A stretch of DNA of 9,180 nucleotides from Thermoplasmata archaeon (GTDB lineage: Archaea; Thermoplasmatota; Thermoplasmata; WALJ01). The DNA lies in the NCBI GenBank assembly GCA_015522885.1, contig WALJ01000178.1, forward strand, positions 1 to 9,180. The letters are read 5' to 3'. Shown one piece after another: positions 1-8,000 of the stretch (the first letter of the stretch is position 1; every line of letters starts with the position of its first letter). The position numbers were made by a program, and so were the translations under genes. The notes under the pieces are model-generated. The model did not search any database. It saw nothing but the letters and a program-made list of their open reading frames with translations, and had not been told where the DNA came from.

Positions 1-427
1 AAGCCACCGACACGCTGTTAATCTCGAAATGTCTGTTTACTATTCTCCTCGCAAGGTCCAGATTCGCTCCGTTTCTGCCTATGGCCCTCGCTTTGTTCTC
101 CGGTTTCACGGTTATGGTGGCGTGGATTATCTTTCCCCTGTCTTCAATATCTACGCTCTGAACCCCATAAGGCCAGAAAATATTCTTGAGAAACACTTTT
201 GGGTCCTCGGAGAACTCGATTATCTGTACGTTCTTTTTGAGCATCTCCCTGAGCTTCGTAGCTGTGACACCGCCTTTTCCTATGGCTTTGCTTCCCTGAT
301 GGGGCATCACTATGAATACTATCTTTTCGGGAGTCTCGAGACAGTCTTTCACCTGGGTCTTCGTGACACTCTCGAATATCTTGATGTATCCGAGCATTTC
401 ACCTGTAAAGCTTATTTCCTGCGTCAT
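1..427 (-). CDS. nusA: NusA-like transcription factor, two KH domains (3' end cut by window edge)
   Basis: The reverse strand reads open from the ATG at 427-425 to the edge, giving 142 residues with no stop. It starts MTQEISFTGEML. Two KH RNA-binding domains are visible through their GxxG loops: GKGG at residues 50-53 and GRNG at 117-120, the second in the context RAIGRNGANLDLARRIV. Archaeal NusA-like proteins are about 140-150 residues and consist only of the KH pair, without the bacterial N-terminal and S1 domains, so only a few residues should be missing. The likely role is RNA binding during transcription elongation or termination. The start lies 2 nt after the L30e stop, and the ribosome binding site (AAAGGAA, 439-433) lies inside the last L30e codons. 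This gene normally sits downstream of rpoA2 and L30e in archaea. The family is confident; the molecular function in archaea is less well defined. Confidence 0.93.
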   Translation of the reverse strand, partial: MTQEISFTGEMLGYIKIFESVTKTQVKDCLETPEKIVFIVMPHQGSKAIGKGGVTATKLREMLKKNVQIIEFSEDPKVFLKNIFWPYGVQSVDIEDRGKIIHATITVKPENKARAIGRNGANLDLARRIVNRHFEINSVSVA

Positions 428-429
428 GT

Positions 430-717
430 TTATTCCTTTCCGAGGGCAAGTACCTTTGATTCGCCCGGGTCGACCACCGTAACCACGGAGATTGCAAAAG
501 GCTTTCCCGAGGCTGCGCCGAGTTCCAGATTCGTGCCCTTGAAGTGATATACGGGGACCTTTTTATAAGTCTTTTCCCCGAAACCTTTCTCCGGGCAGTT
601 GGATGCCGCTATTATAAGCTTAGCCTCTTTCCTTTTTACAGCTTTTTTCGCCTGTTCCACACCGTAATAGACCTTTCCTGTCTCCACAAGAACCTTCAGA
701 TTCCTCTCTACATCCAT
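430..717 (-). CDS. rpl30e: Ribosomal protein L30e
   Basis: The product is 95 residues, the normal size for archaeal L30e, a 50S subunit protein of the L7Ae/L30e/S12e/Gadd45 RNA-binding family. The N-terminal part (MDVERNLKVLVETGKVYYG) followed by QAKKAVKRKEAKLIIAASN near residues 22-40 and the C-terminal stretch around residues 61-82 (TNLELGAASGKPFAISVVTV) match the family fold, which recognises kink-turn-like RNA. The start ATG at 717-715 has a very strong SD, AAGGAGGT at 730-723, with 5 nt spacing. It follows rpoA2 after 61 nt, the largest gap in the operon, and that gap holds a mini-ORF and a potential SD-masking RNA fold. Eukaryotic L30 is known to repress its own transcript, so control at this leader is plausible, but no kink-turn was recognised here. 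The identification is confident. Confidence 0.95.
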   Translation of the reverse strand: MDVERNLKVLVETGKVYYGVEQAKKAVKRKEAKLIIAASNCPEKGFGEKTYKKVPVYHFKGTNLELGAASGKPFAISVVTVVDPGESKVLALGKE

Positions 718-776
718 TTTATACCTCCTTTTTCGTTGTTTTTTGCATCGGAGGTAACAGCCGAACTCTCGTTCAT
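708..776 (-). CDS. Candidate 22-codon mini-ORF between rpoA2 and L30e
   Basis: An ATG at 776-774 lies 2 nt after the rpoA2 stop and is preceded by SD AAGGAGGT (790-783) with 6 nt spacing, as good as any start in the operon. The frame encodes 22 residues, beginning MNESSAVTSD and ending EKGGIKWM, with a TAG stop at 710-708 that overlaps the first codons of the L30e gene by 10 nt in another frame. The peptide is hydrophilic with no recognisable domain. The overlap and spacing fit a leader peptide that couples rpoA2 and L30e translation. It could equally be a chance ORF made by the duplicated SD. Its own SD and start can be buried in a hairpin (750-788). No homologue can be named; existence as an expressed peptide is uncertain. 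Confidence 0.3.
   Translation of the reverse strand: MNESSAVTSDAKNNEKGGIKWM
718..734 (-). repeat. 17-nt direct repeat, copy 2 (L30e SD)
   Basis: The transcript sequence GAAAAAGGAGGTATAAA is present here and again, identical, at 778-794, with a 60-nt period. Both copies carry an SD and end at or within 1 nt of an ATG. The 43 nt between the copies are not duplicated. This copy serves L30e. Confidence 0.9.
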
Positions 777-788
777 CTTTATACCTCC
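722..788 (-). promoter_or_regulatory. Candidate SD / anti-SD / SD translational switch
   Basis: In the RNA, GGAGGUA occurs at 788-782 (before the mini-ORF) and again at 728-722 (before L30e). Midway, UACCUCC at 756-750 is perfectly complementary over 7 nt to either copy, so two mutually exclusive helices are possible. The upstream one is much stronger. Inside it, UGAAC (775-771) pairs with GUUCG (766-762) around a GAGA tetraloop (770-767), AG (778-777) pairs with CU (760-759) and A780 can pair with U757. This gives a nearly continuous hairpin over 788-750 with two A-G mismatches and one bulged U. It would bury both the SD and AUG of the mini-ORF. A ribosome finishing rpoA2 would open it and free the anti-SD to reach the L30e SD. 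The pairing is seen; regulation is inferred. Confidence 0.45.
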
Positions 789-794
789 TTTTTC
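778..794 (-). repeat. 17-nt direct repeat, copy 1 (rpoA2 C-terminus and mini-ORF SD)
   Basis: This is the upstream copy of the repeat at 718-734. Here the same bases encode the last residues of A'' (KKEV and its TAA stop) and at the same time provide the SD for the mini-ORF start at 776. Confidence 0.9.
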
Positions 795-2260
795 TTTATT
801 CCAGTATATTTTATCTTCACAGCCCCGGTTCCCAGTGTTACCGGCTGGCCGATAATGATGTTTTCAGCTACACCCGACAGATTGTCAGACTCCCCTTTCA
901 GACCTGCATAGAGGAGGTGTGCAGCGGTTATCTCGAAAGCCGCTCTTGCGAGAACACTTGTCTTTCTACCGGAAACACCGTGTCTTCCTATGGCCCTCAC
1001 CGTACCGTCGTTGGTCATTATGTCGGCAACAAGCATTATATGTCTCATATCGACCGCAAGACCCTGTTCCGAAAGCGTGTTGTGCGCTTCCCTTATCAGA
1101 GCGTTTCTGGCAGCTTCCACACCCAGCACGTCAGCAATCTCCATTATGCTGTTGGTGGATGTTCTGACAGGGTCAACCTCTTCCATGGCCAGCACATCCG
1201 AAAGATTGGAACCCTCTGTATATATGACATATTCGTCTCCCCCATCTTTCTTACGAATTATAGCTCTTTTAATTCCTTTGACACCTTTCAGATTCACCTC
1301 TCGGACTATGTGAAGCGTATCCTGCAGACCTTTGAAAGAGAACTCGTCCATTTTTATCTTTATATCCTTTCCTTCGGTCGAGACCGTTGCCTTCAGACCC
1401 CTGGACTTCATTATTTTACGCACTATATCCTCTTTTTCAATGTCTTTCTCTTTCATCTTCTTTTCGTCGGGTTTGACCAGAATCTCCATATGTGCGGCAT
1501 CTATCTCTATCTCGCATACCTCTTTAAGCGTCGTTTTTTCTATGTTCGAAGCGATTTTCTTGACATCGCTCAGGTTCTCCGCATATTCCTTTCTCAGGTA
1601 TATCTCCATCATCGGTGTGCTGGGAACCTTTCTCGCATCCACAATCTCAATCAATCTCGGAAGACCGAGGGTAACGTTCATTTCCGCCACACCGGCATAG
1701 TGGAAGGTTCTCATGGTCATCTGGGTACCGGGTTCTCCTATGGATTGAGCCGCGATTATTCCCACGGCTTCATACGGGTCGACCATGCGGGTCTTGTATC
1801 TGTCGCAGACCGTCTCTACCACGGCATCCAGCTGTTTTTTTGTGTGTTTTCTATTTTTAAGCTTTTTCGCTATATCCGAAACGAGCTTTCTCGGCAGAGG
1901 AATTCCGTAGGAAGATGCTTTCTTTGCAATCTCACTTTCAAGAGGGTTCATAGGCTTTATTTTCTTGGGTAGCTGTGAGGGGTCTATCTTTTTCTCTATC
2001 TCGGCTTTCTTCTTTTCTTTCCTTTTTTTCAGGAGTTCGAGAGGTCTCACGGGTTCCTTCTTCTTGGGCTTGTCTATCTTTTTCACGCCTATCTTTTCAA
2101 GCACATCTATGGCATCCCTTTCAGAAACATAGCGAAGAAGATCCTCAACATTGGCCTTCTTAAGACTGCTAAGCTTGTATCCGGCATCAGCAAGGGCATT
2201 TGCAACGCTTTCCCTTATGCCGCGCCTCATCAGACCTTTGACAGTATCTTTTTTTGCCAT
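779..2260 (-). CDS. rpoA2: DNA-directed RNA polymerase subunit A''
   Basis: This is the C-terminal part of the archaeal largest subunit. It carries the trigger loop and jaw elements and forms the active centre with A' and B. The trigger-loop region is clear at residues 166-190 (VGIIAAQSIGEPGTQ, then MTMRTFHYAG), followed by LGLPRLIEIVDARKVPSTP at 198-216 and the C-terminal clamp part with RHGVSGRKTSVLARAAFE (426-443). At 493 residues it is about 100 longer than the usual A'' of roughly 380-400. The excess is N-terminal: residues 1-60 resemble a helix-hairpin-helix unit (GIRESVANALADAGY and IDVLEKIGVKK), and 61-105 are rich in lysine. The start is well supported: ATG follows the rpoA1 TAA with no gap, and an SD (GGAGG, 2272-2268) lies 7 nt upstream inside rpoA1. 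An internal Met at residue 103 near the core start has no such support. Confidence 0.97.
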   Translation of the reverse strand: MAKKDTVKGLMRRGIRESVANALADAGYKLSSLKKANVEDLLRYVSERDAIDVLEKIGVKKIDKPKKKEPVRPLELLKKRKEKKKAEIEKKIDPSQLPKKIKPMNPLESEIAKKASSYGIPLPRKLVSDIAKKLKNRKHTKKQLDAVVETVCDRYKTRMVDPYEAVGIIAAQSIGEPGTQMTMRTFHYAGVAEMNVTLGLPRLIEIVDARKVPSTPMMEIYLRKEYAENLSDVKKIASNIEKTTLKEVCEIEIDAAHMEILVKPDEKKMKEKDIEKEDIVRKIMKSRGLKATVSTEGKDIKIKMDEFSFKGLQDTLHIVREVNLKGVKGIKRAIIRKKDGGDEYVIYTEGSNLSDVLAMEEVDPVRTSTNSIMEIADVLGVEAARNALIREAHNTLSEQGLAVDMRHIMLVADIMTNDGTVRAIGRHGVSGRKTSVLARAAFEITAAHLLYAGLKGESDNLSGVAENIIIGQPVTLGTGAVKIKYTGIKKKEV

Positions 2261-5035
2261 TTAATCGCCTCCCTCTGTGTCCGCATTCATCTCTTCGGTA
2301 TCTATCAGGTCTTTTGTTCCGAAGCCTTCCTCTTTGACATCTCCGCCCTCGGCTCTGTAGTCTTCCCCGAAGATTTCGTCTATGACGACATCGACATCGA
2401 CGGCATTTCCGGCCGGAATTCTGCTCGGGTCCGAGAGATCCTCCCCATATTTGAACTGGATTATGGTGTTGGCCGTATTCCTGACACTTCCGTCCTCAAC
2501 GACTTTCAGGTCCTCGAGAGCATTGATAAGTCTGCGCTGCATATAACCTGATCTGGAGGTTCGCACAGCCGTATCCACGAGTCCTTCCCTTCCGCCCATG
2601 GAATGGAAGAAATACTCGGTCGGGTTCAGACCGCTTTTGTATGAGGAGCGCACGAATCCGTGGGCTTCGGCACCCAGATCCCCCCGCATGAAGTGGGGAA
2701 GCGTTCTTTCGAAATATCCTCTGAACAATCTCTCACCTCTTACGGCCTGCTGACCTATGGATCCGGCCATCTGTGACAGATTCAGCATGGAAGCCCTTGC
2801 ACCGGATCTAGCCATGACAACGGCAGGATTCTCAAGACCCAGGTGTCTTCCCGCTATCTCTCCCGCATCATCTCTGGCTCTTCCGAGGACTTTCATTATC
2901 TCCACTTCGAGCGTCTCTTCAAGAGACCTTCCAGGCATTTGTTCCAGAGTGCCCTCTTTATAGGCTTCAACAAGCTTTTCCACGTCTTCCACTGCATTGT
3001 TCAGCCTCTCTTCTATCTCTTTTTTCGCCTGTTCGGGTATGTCCTCGTCGCCTATGCCTGTGCTGAAACCTCGTATGGTTATTGCCCCTATGGCGATTTT
3101 CGTGACCGCGTCAAGGAACTTTCTTGCGGTATCGGAACCGTAATCTCTTGTAATCTTATCCAGAATCTTACCCTTGAAAGCACCGATCGCCTTTTCATCT
3201 ATTGTTCCGCTGACAAGCTTTCCGTCCACTATTCTAACAAAGGCATCGTCAGGGCAAGCCTCTCCGCGGGTACAAAAACCGCGTCTCTGGCATATAGAGG
3301 ATTTGAAGCTCATATTCAGGTCTTTCGGAAGTGCGAGGCTGAAGATGTCTTTTCCGGAATAATACTTTACGCCGTCTTTCTCCTCCACGGGTTCGGGGAG
3401 TTCATCGTATTCTACCCCCCTGATTATCCTGAGTGTCTGTTCTTCGGTGAATTTAGCATCTTTATGCGTCAGGAAGAACATGCCTGTTATATGGTCGTGA
3501 ATCGCACCTATAACCGGCCCCCCGAATCTGGGAGATAGTATGTTCTCCTGTACTCTCATTATTATCTTTGCTTCCGCTCTGGCTTCTTCACTCTGAAGCA
3601 CATGGAGATTCATTTCGTCCCCGTCGAAATCGGCATTGTACGGAGGGCATACCGCAAGATTGAACCTGAAGGTCTTGTAAGGGAGAACCTTGACCTCGTG
3701 TGCCATCATCGACATTCTGTGGAGGGATGGTTGCCTGTTAAAGAGAACAATATCCCCGTCCTGCAGCTGTCTTTCCACTATATATCCTATCTCGACTTTT
3801 TCGGCCACGGTGTCTTTGTTCTTCTCGGTGACCTTTATTCTTCTTCCGTCCGGCCTTATCACATAATTGACTCCCGGAATGTACCGACCTTCTTCATCGA
3901 CCGGAGAATTCCCTCTCAGAACGAGTTCTCTCGCTTTTTCTATATTGTGTTGATTAACTCTCAGACCCACGGTGAGCTCTCTCGCAGCGGCTATCGGCAC
4001 ACCTACCTGATTTATCGATAGATTTGGGTCTGGAGATATAACCGTTCTGGATGAGAAATTCACCCTTTTGCCCGATAGATTGGACCTGAACCTTCCTTCT
4101 TTGCCTTTAAGCCTCTGCACAAGGGTTTTCAGGGGTCTGCCAGAGCGGTGTCTTGCAGGAGGGATGCCCGAAGTCTGATTGTCGAAATATGTAGTCACAT
4201 GGTACTGGAGCAGTTCCCAGAGGTCCTCTATGATCAGCTGAGGAGCCCCGGAATCTCTGTTCTCTCTTACCCTCTGATTTATTCTCAATATATCGACCAG
4301 CTTGTGTGTGAGGTCATCCTCGGACCTGTCACCCGATTCGAGGGTAATCGAAGGTCTGACCGTAACCGGAGGCACAGGCAGAACGGTTAATATCGTCCAT
4401 TCCGGCCTTGCGACCTCGGGATTTATTCCGATAGGTATGAGGTCATCGTCAGGTATTTTTTCCAGTCTTTCCCTTATCTCTTTAGGAGACAATTTATGTC
4501 CCTCTTCCCTGAATGTGTAAGGTTTGTCCAGAACCACCTTTTTCTGTTCCGCACCGCAGTGAGGGCAGACAGACCTTGAAGAGGCATCGGCCACAATCTC
4601 TTTCGTTATGAGTTCCAGATCCGAGATGTCTCCGCCCAGCTCTTTCAGATGTACGAGCACCTTTTTGTATTCTTCAATCTGGTCATTCGTGAGAAGTATT
4701 CTTCCGCATGTTGAACATGTGCTCTGCAGGAGTTTCTTGATCTCTTTGACATAGCCTATATGAATGACAGGCAGAGCCAGCTCTATATGACCGAAGTGAC
4801 CCGGGCACTCATCCACTTTTCCTCCGCAGGTCTTGCATCTGAGACCGGGTTCTATCACACCCATATGGGGGTCAACCAGACCCATCTCTTTAGGAAAGCC
4901 GTCTTCGTCGTAGGTATCCGGAGTAATCACCCTGATGGACGACATTCTCCGCATTTCGTCAGGAGAAAGAAGAGAGAATTTTATGGAGCCGATTCTCTTC
5001 AAAACCCCTATCATAGAAATAGTCGGAGCTCTCAT
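2261..5035 (-). CDS. rpoA1: DNA-directed RNA polymerase subunit A'
   Basis: The product is 924 residues, somewhat long for archaeal A' (commonly about 870-900). It forms the clamp, active site and bridge helix of the polymerase. The catalytic magnesium loop NADFDGDEMN is at residues 467-476, with Asp469, 471 and 473. Clamp zinc ligands are C67, C70, C77 and H80; C107/C110 with C157/C160 (CPHC) form a second site. The rudder/lid region (FRSNLSGKRVNFSSRTVISP) lies near 316-335, and the bridge helix and following segment at about 790-835 (HGFVRSSYKSGLNPTEYFFH, then GREGLVDTAVRTSRSGY). The C-terminal tail (881-924) is strongly acidic, 16 Asp/Glu against 3 Lys/Arg. The ATG is 3 nt after the rpoB stop, with SD GGAGGAGGT (5051-5043) inside the rpoB end. 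A' ends at the usual archaeal split point. No intein is present. Confidence 0.98.
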   Translation of the reverse strand: MRAPTISMIGVLKRIGSIKFSLLSPDEMRRMSSIRVITPDTYDEDGFPKEMGLVDPHMGVIEPGLRCKTCGGKVDECPGHFGHIELALPVIHIGYVKEIKKLLQSTCSTCGRILLTNDQIEEYKKVLVHLKELGGDISDLELITKEIVADASSRSVCPHCGAEQKKVVLDKPYTFREEGHKLSPKEIRERLEKIPDDDLIPIGINPEVARPEWTILTVLPVPPVTVRPSITLESGDRSEDDLTHKLVDILRINQRVRENRDSGAPQLIIEDLWELLQYHVTTYFDNQTSGIPPARHRSGRPLKTLVQRLKGKEGRFRSNLSGKRVNFSSRTVISPDPNLSINQVGVPIAAARELTVGLRVNQHNIEKARELVLRGNSPVDEEGRYIPGVNYVIRPDGRRIKVTEKNKDTVAEKVEIGYIVERQLQDGDIVLFNRQPSLHRMSMMAHEVKVLPYKTFRFNLAVCPPYNADFDGDEMNLHVLQSEEARAEAKIIMRVQENILSPRFGGPVIGAIHDHITGMFFLTHKDAKFTEEQTLRIIRGVEYDELPEPVEEKDGVKYYSGKDIFSLALPKDLNMSFKSSICQRRGFCTRGEACPDDAFVRIVDGKLVSGTIDEKAIGAFKGKILDKITRDYGSDTARKFLDAVTKIAIGAITIRGFSTGIGDEDIPEQAKKEIEERLNNAVEDVEKLVEAYKEGTLEQMPGRSLEETLEVEIMKVLGRARDDAGEIAGRHLGLENPAVVMARSGARASMLNLSQMAGSIGQQAVRGERLFRGYFERTLPHFMRGDLGAEAHGFVRSSYKSGLNPTEYFFHSMGGREGLVDTAVRTSRSGYMQRRLINALEDLKVVEDGSVRNTANTIIQFKYGEDLSDPSRIPAGNAVDVDVVIDEIFGEDYRAEGGDVKEEGFGTKDLIDTEEMNADTEGGD

Positions 5036-5038
5036 TCT

Positions 5039-8000
5039 TTACACCTCCTCCAGATGGAGCCGCATAACGACTCCCATTGAGATAAGTTCGTCTCTCAGCA
5101 GTTTGAAGGCGTAGCTGACCTGAACCGGATGTATGTTCGTCTTGTTGCCGCATACCGGGCAGTACATGGCACCCTTTTTGTCCAGAATCGCCACATGTCC
5201 GCAGCTGGGATTTCCGCATACGTAAACAATGGCACCGTCGGACTGATCAAGTAGCCTGTCCTTTATGACCATCGCAACTCCGTGAGCTATAAGGGTATCC
5301 CTTTCCATCTCTCCGAATCTGAGGCCCCCCTGTCTGGAGCGCCCTTCCGTCGGCTGTCTTGTGAGTATCTGAACAGGTCCTCTCGACCTCATGTGAAGTT
5401 TTCCGGCAACCATATGATGCAATTTCTGGTAATAAATGATACCCACATAAATTTCTGCTTTTATCTTTTCTCCGGTCAGGCCGTCATACATTATCTGGGT
5501 TCCGCTGTGCTTGTATCCGTTTCTGACAAGGGCTTTCCTTATGGCCATTTCCCTCTCGCCGCTGAACGGTGTACCGTCAATGAACCTTCCTTCCATGGAG
5601 CCGACAACACCCCCTATCATCTCAAGAATGTGTGCAACCGTCATTCTTGAAGGTATGGCATGGGGATTGATTATCAGGTCCGGTGAAATCCCTTCCTCGG
5701 TGAACGGCATGTCTTCCTGTGGGATTATGGCACCTATCACTCCTTTCTGCCCGTGTCTGGATGCAAACTTATCTCCGAGTTCCGGTATTCTCTGATCCCT
5801 GACAACAACTTTTACCAGCCTGCTACCGTTCTCCGACTCCGTGAGCATGACCGAATCCACCCATCCGCCTTCTCTGGAGCGCACTGTGGTTGAAGATTCC
5901 CTCCTTTCCTGTGCAGCCAGAAAATCGGCGCTCTCTTCTATGAACCTCGGCGGAGATGTCTTTCCGATGAGGACATCGCCTTCGGTTACCGCCATCTCAG
6001 GGCTTATTATTCCATCCTCTCCGAGATTTACATACGCTTCCTCGCCTCTAGCTCCTTTTACATCGGGACCAGGTATCTCGAAGTGGTCTTCCTGTCCTCC
6101 CGCATATCTTCTTTCCTCGTCTTTATATGTTCTGAAGAAAGTGGACCTTCCGAGCCCTCTCTCTATGGATGATTTATTGAAGATTATGGCATCCTGCATA
6201 TTGTATCCTTCGTGTGATATTATGGCGACGACGCAGTTCTGTCCTGCCGGTCTCCTATGGTAATTTATGAACTCCATGGTCTTTGTCTGCACCATCGGCC
6301 TCTGGGGATAATGAAGGAGATGCGCCCTCGTATCGGTTCTCATGCGGAAATTCGATACCGCCATACCTAGCGACTGCTTTCCCATTGCCGCACCCATCGT
6401 ATTTCTCGGAGAAGAGTTATGCTCTGGGTAAGGCACTATGCCTGTGGCCACTCCGACAAGAAGCAGAGGGTCAACTTCCAGATGAGTGTGCTCTTTTCTC
6501 AGCAAAAGCTCTTCTTCGAACCTGCCTCCGCATTTCTTGCACTCTAGTCTGGCTATGCTCTCATGGGCTCCCATGTTTATCCACAGCACATCCTCTCTGG
6601 AAAGATAGGCTCCGCAGTGAGGGCATCGCTCAGGCACTTCATATGCGTAGAGGGCGATATATGTATTTTCCTCCTCTTCGGCGTCTATCCACTCCACAAT
6701 ACCTCTTTCAATGAGGTCATTCAGCTTGAACTCCCCTTTTCTCAGGGACTCCGCTTCATCCATGGTTATGTCCGGTTTCCCGTCCTTCAGTACGAGCAGA
6801 GCCCTTCTTATCCTTCCGGCATCCGAATTTATAATCACTTCGTTCATGTGGTCATCGTATCGCACGTTTATTTCATGCGACATCATATTGCTCCTTCTTC
6901 TCTCCCTCAGCGTATTCACCATTTCAATAGGGTCTTCTATGATTCCGACGAGGTCTCCATTGACATACACCCTTGCCTTGCCTTCCACGTCCTCTTTCTT
7001 CAGCCCCATGTCTTCAAGCATGTACAGTATCTCGCTCTCGGGATATCCCTCGGAGACATCCACTATAAGGGCCAGATTCTTGACCAGACCGCAGTTCTGA
7101 CCCTCCGGAGTTTCGTTCGGACAGAGCCTTCCCCACTGTGTGGGATGCAGGTCCCTTGCTTCGAAATGCGGCTGAGACCTTGTCAAGGGCGATGTCACTC
7201 TCCTCAGATGGCTCAGAGCGCTGAGATTGGATGTCCGATCAAGAAGCTGTGATACGCCGGTCCTCCCGCCGACCCAGTTTCCGGTGGCCATTGCATGCAT
7301 AATTCTCTGTGTGAACAGGTCCGGTCGTATCAGAGACCTTATTTTTATGTTCTCTCGCTTACCTGTTCTTTCTATTTGATACTTAAGGTCCGTCAGGAGC
7401 GCGTTAACAGCCACTCTGAAAAGGTCTTCCATCAGGTCTCCGGAGAGTTTCAGTCTCTTGTTCGCATAATGGTCCTTGTCATCCGGTTCCCTTTTGCCTA
7501 TTGCCAGTTCAAGTACGCTTCTCGCCATTCTTCCGAGGAATATGGCCTTCTTTCTCCGGTCTTCTTTGTTGGAACCCAGATGCGGTAAGAGGGATATGTC
7601 AAGCACACTTGATACTTTTCTTTCCCTGTACTCCTTTGCCTGACCTGCGGCATACCTTCTTTCCAAGTAATCGAGAGCATCCTCGGTTGTGAATATGCCG
7701 TCCGGTTTGTATGTCTTCTTATCATGAGCCTCTTCGAGATTGGCATAGACTATGTTTTCCATCTCGGGTTCGGTTACTATGGCATGGAATATTTCTTCAT
7801 CACTTTCCATCCCAAGAGCTTTCATGAGAACTATCAGCGGAATCGAGCCGGATGCTGTGGGGACAGTGACGGTGAGTATGCCGTCTTTCTTCTTTTCCAT
7901 GAGTGTAAGTGCCCTGTACCCCTCTCTCTGGGAGAAGACCTTGGCAACCTCTATCACCGTGCCGTACCTCTCGTTCCTTTCCACGAGAATTCTGTTGGGG

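Noticed and set aside
750..788. Intrinsic transcription terminator after rpoA2
   Set aside because: The hairpin is followed by A-rich, not U-rich, RNA, and archaeal intrinsic termination relies on U tracts; an SD-masking role fits better.
750..788. Kink-turn binding site for L30e autoregulation
   Set aside because: The hairpin has isolated A-G mismatches but not the 3-nt bulge followed by tandem G-A/A-G pairs needed for a kink-turn.
917..1972. Long plus-strand open frame (351 codons) antisense to rpoA2
   Set aside because: It lies wholly opposite strongly conserved RpoA'' sequence, shows no recognisable protein motif and has no SD or promoter; it is a shadow of codon use on the other strand.
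467..5035. Inteins in polymerase genes
   Set aside because: A', A'' and B motifs run uninterrupted and lengths are close to family norms; the extra length in A'' is N-terminal and in B is a short four-cysteine insert.
4959..5219. Minus-strand 86-codon frame across the rpoB/rpoA1 junction
   Set aside because: It is out of frame with both genes, covers the RpoB C-terminal zinc site and the A' start, and has no own start signal.
6563..7252. Plus-strand open frame of 229 codons antisense to rpoB, and similar frames at 2843-3538 and 7724-8371
   Set aside because: All are opposite conserved polymerase coding sequence with no family resemblance or start signals.
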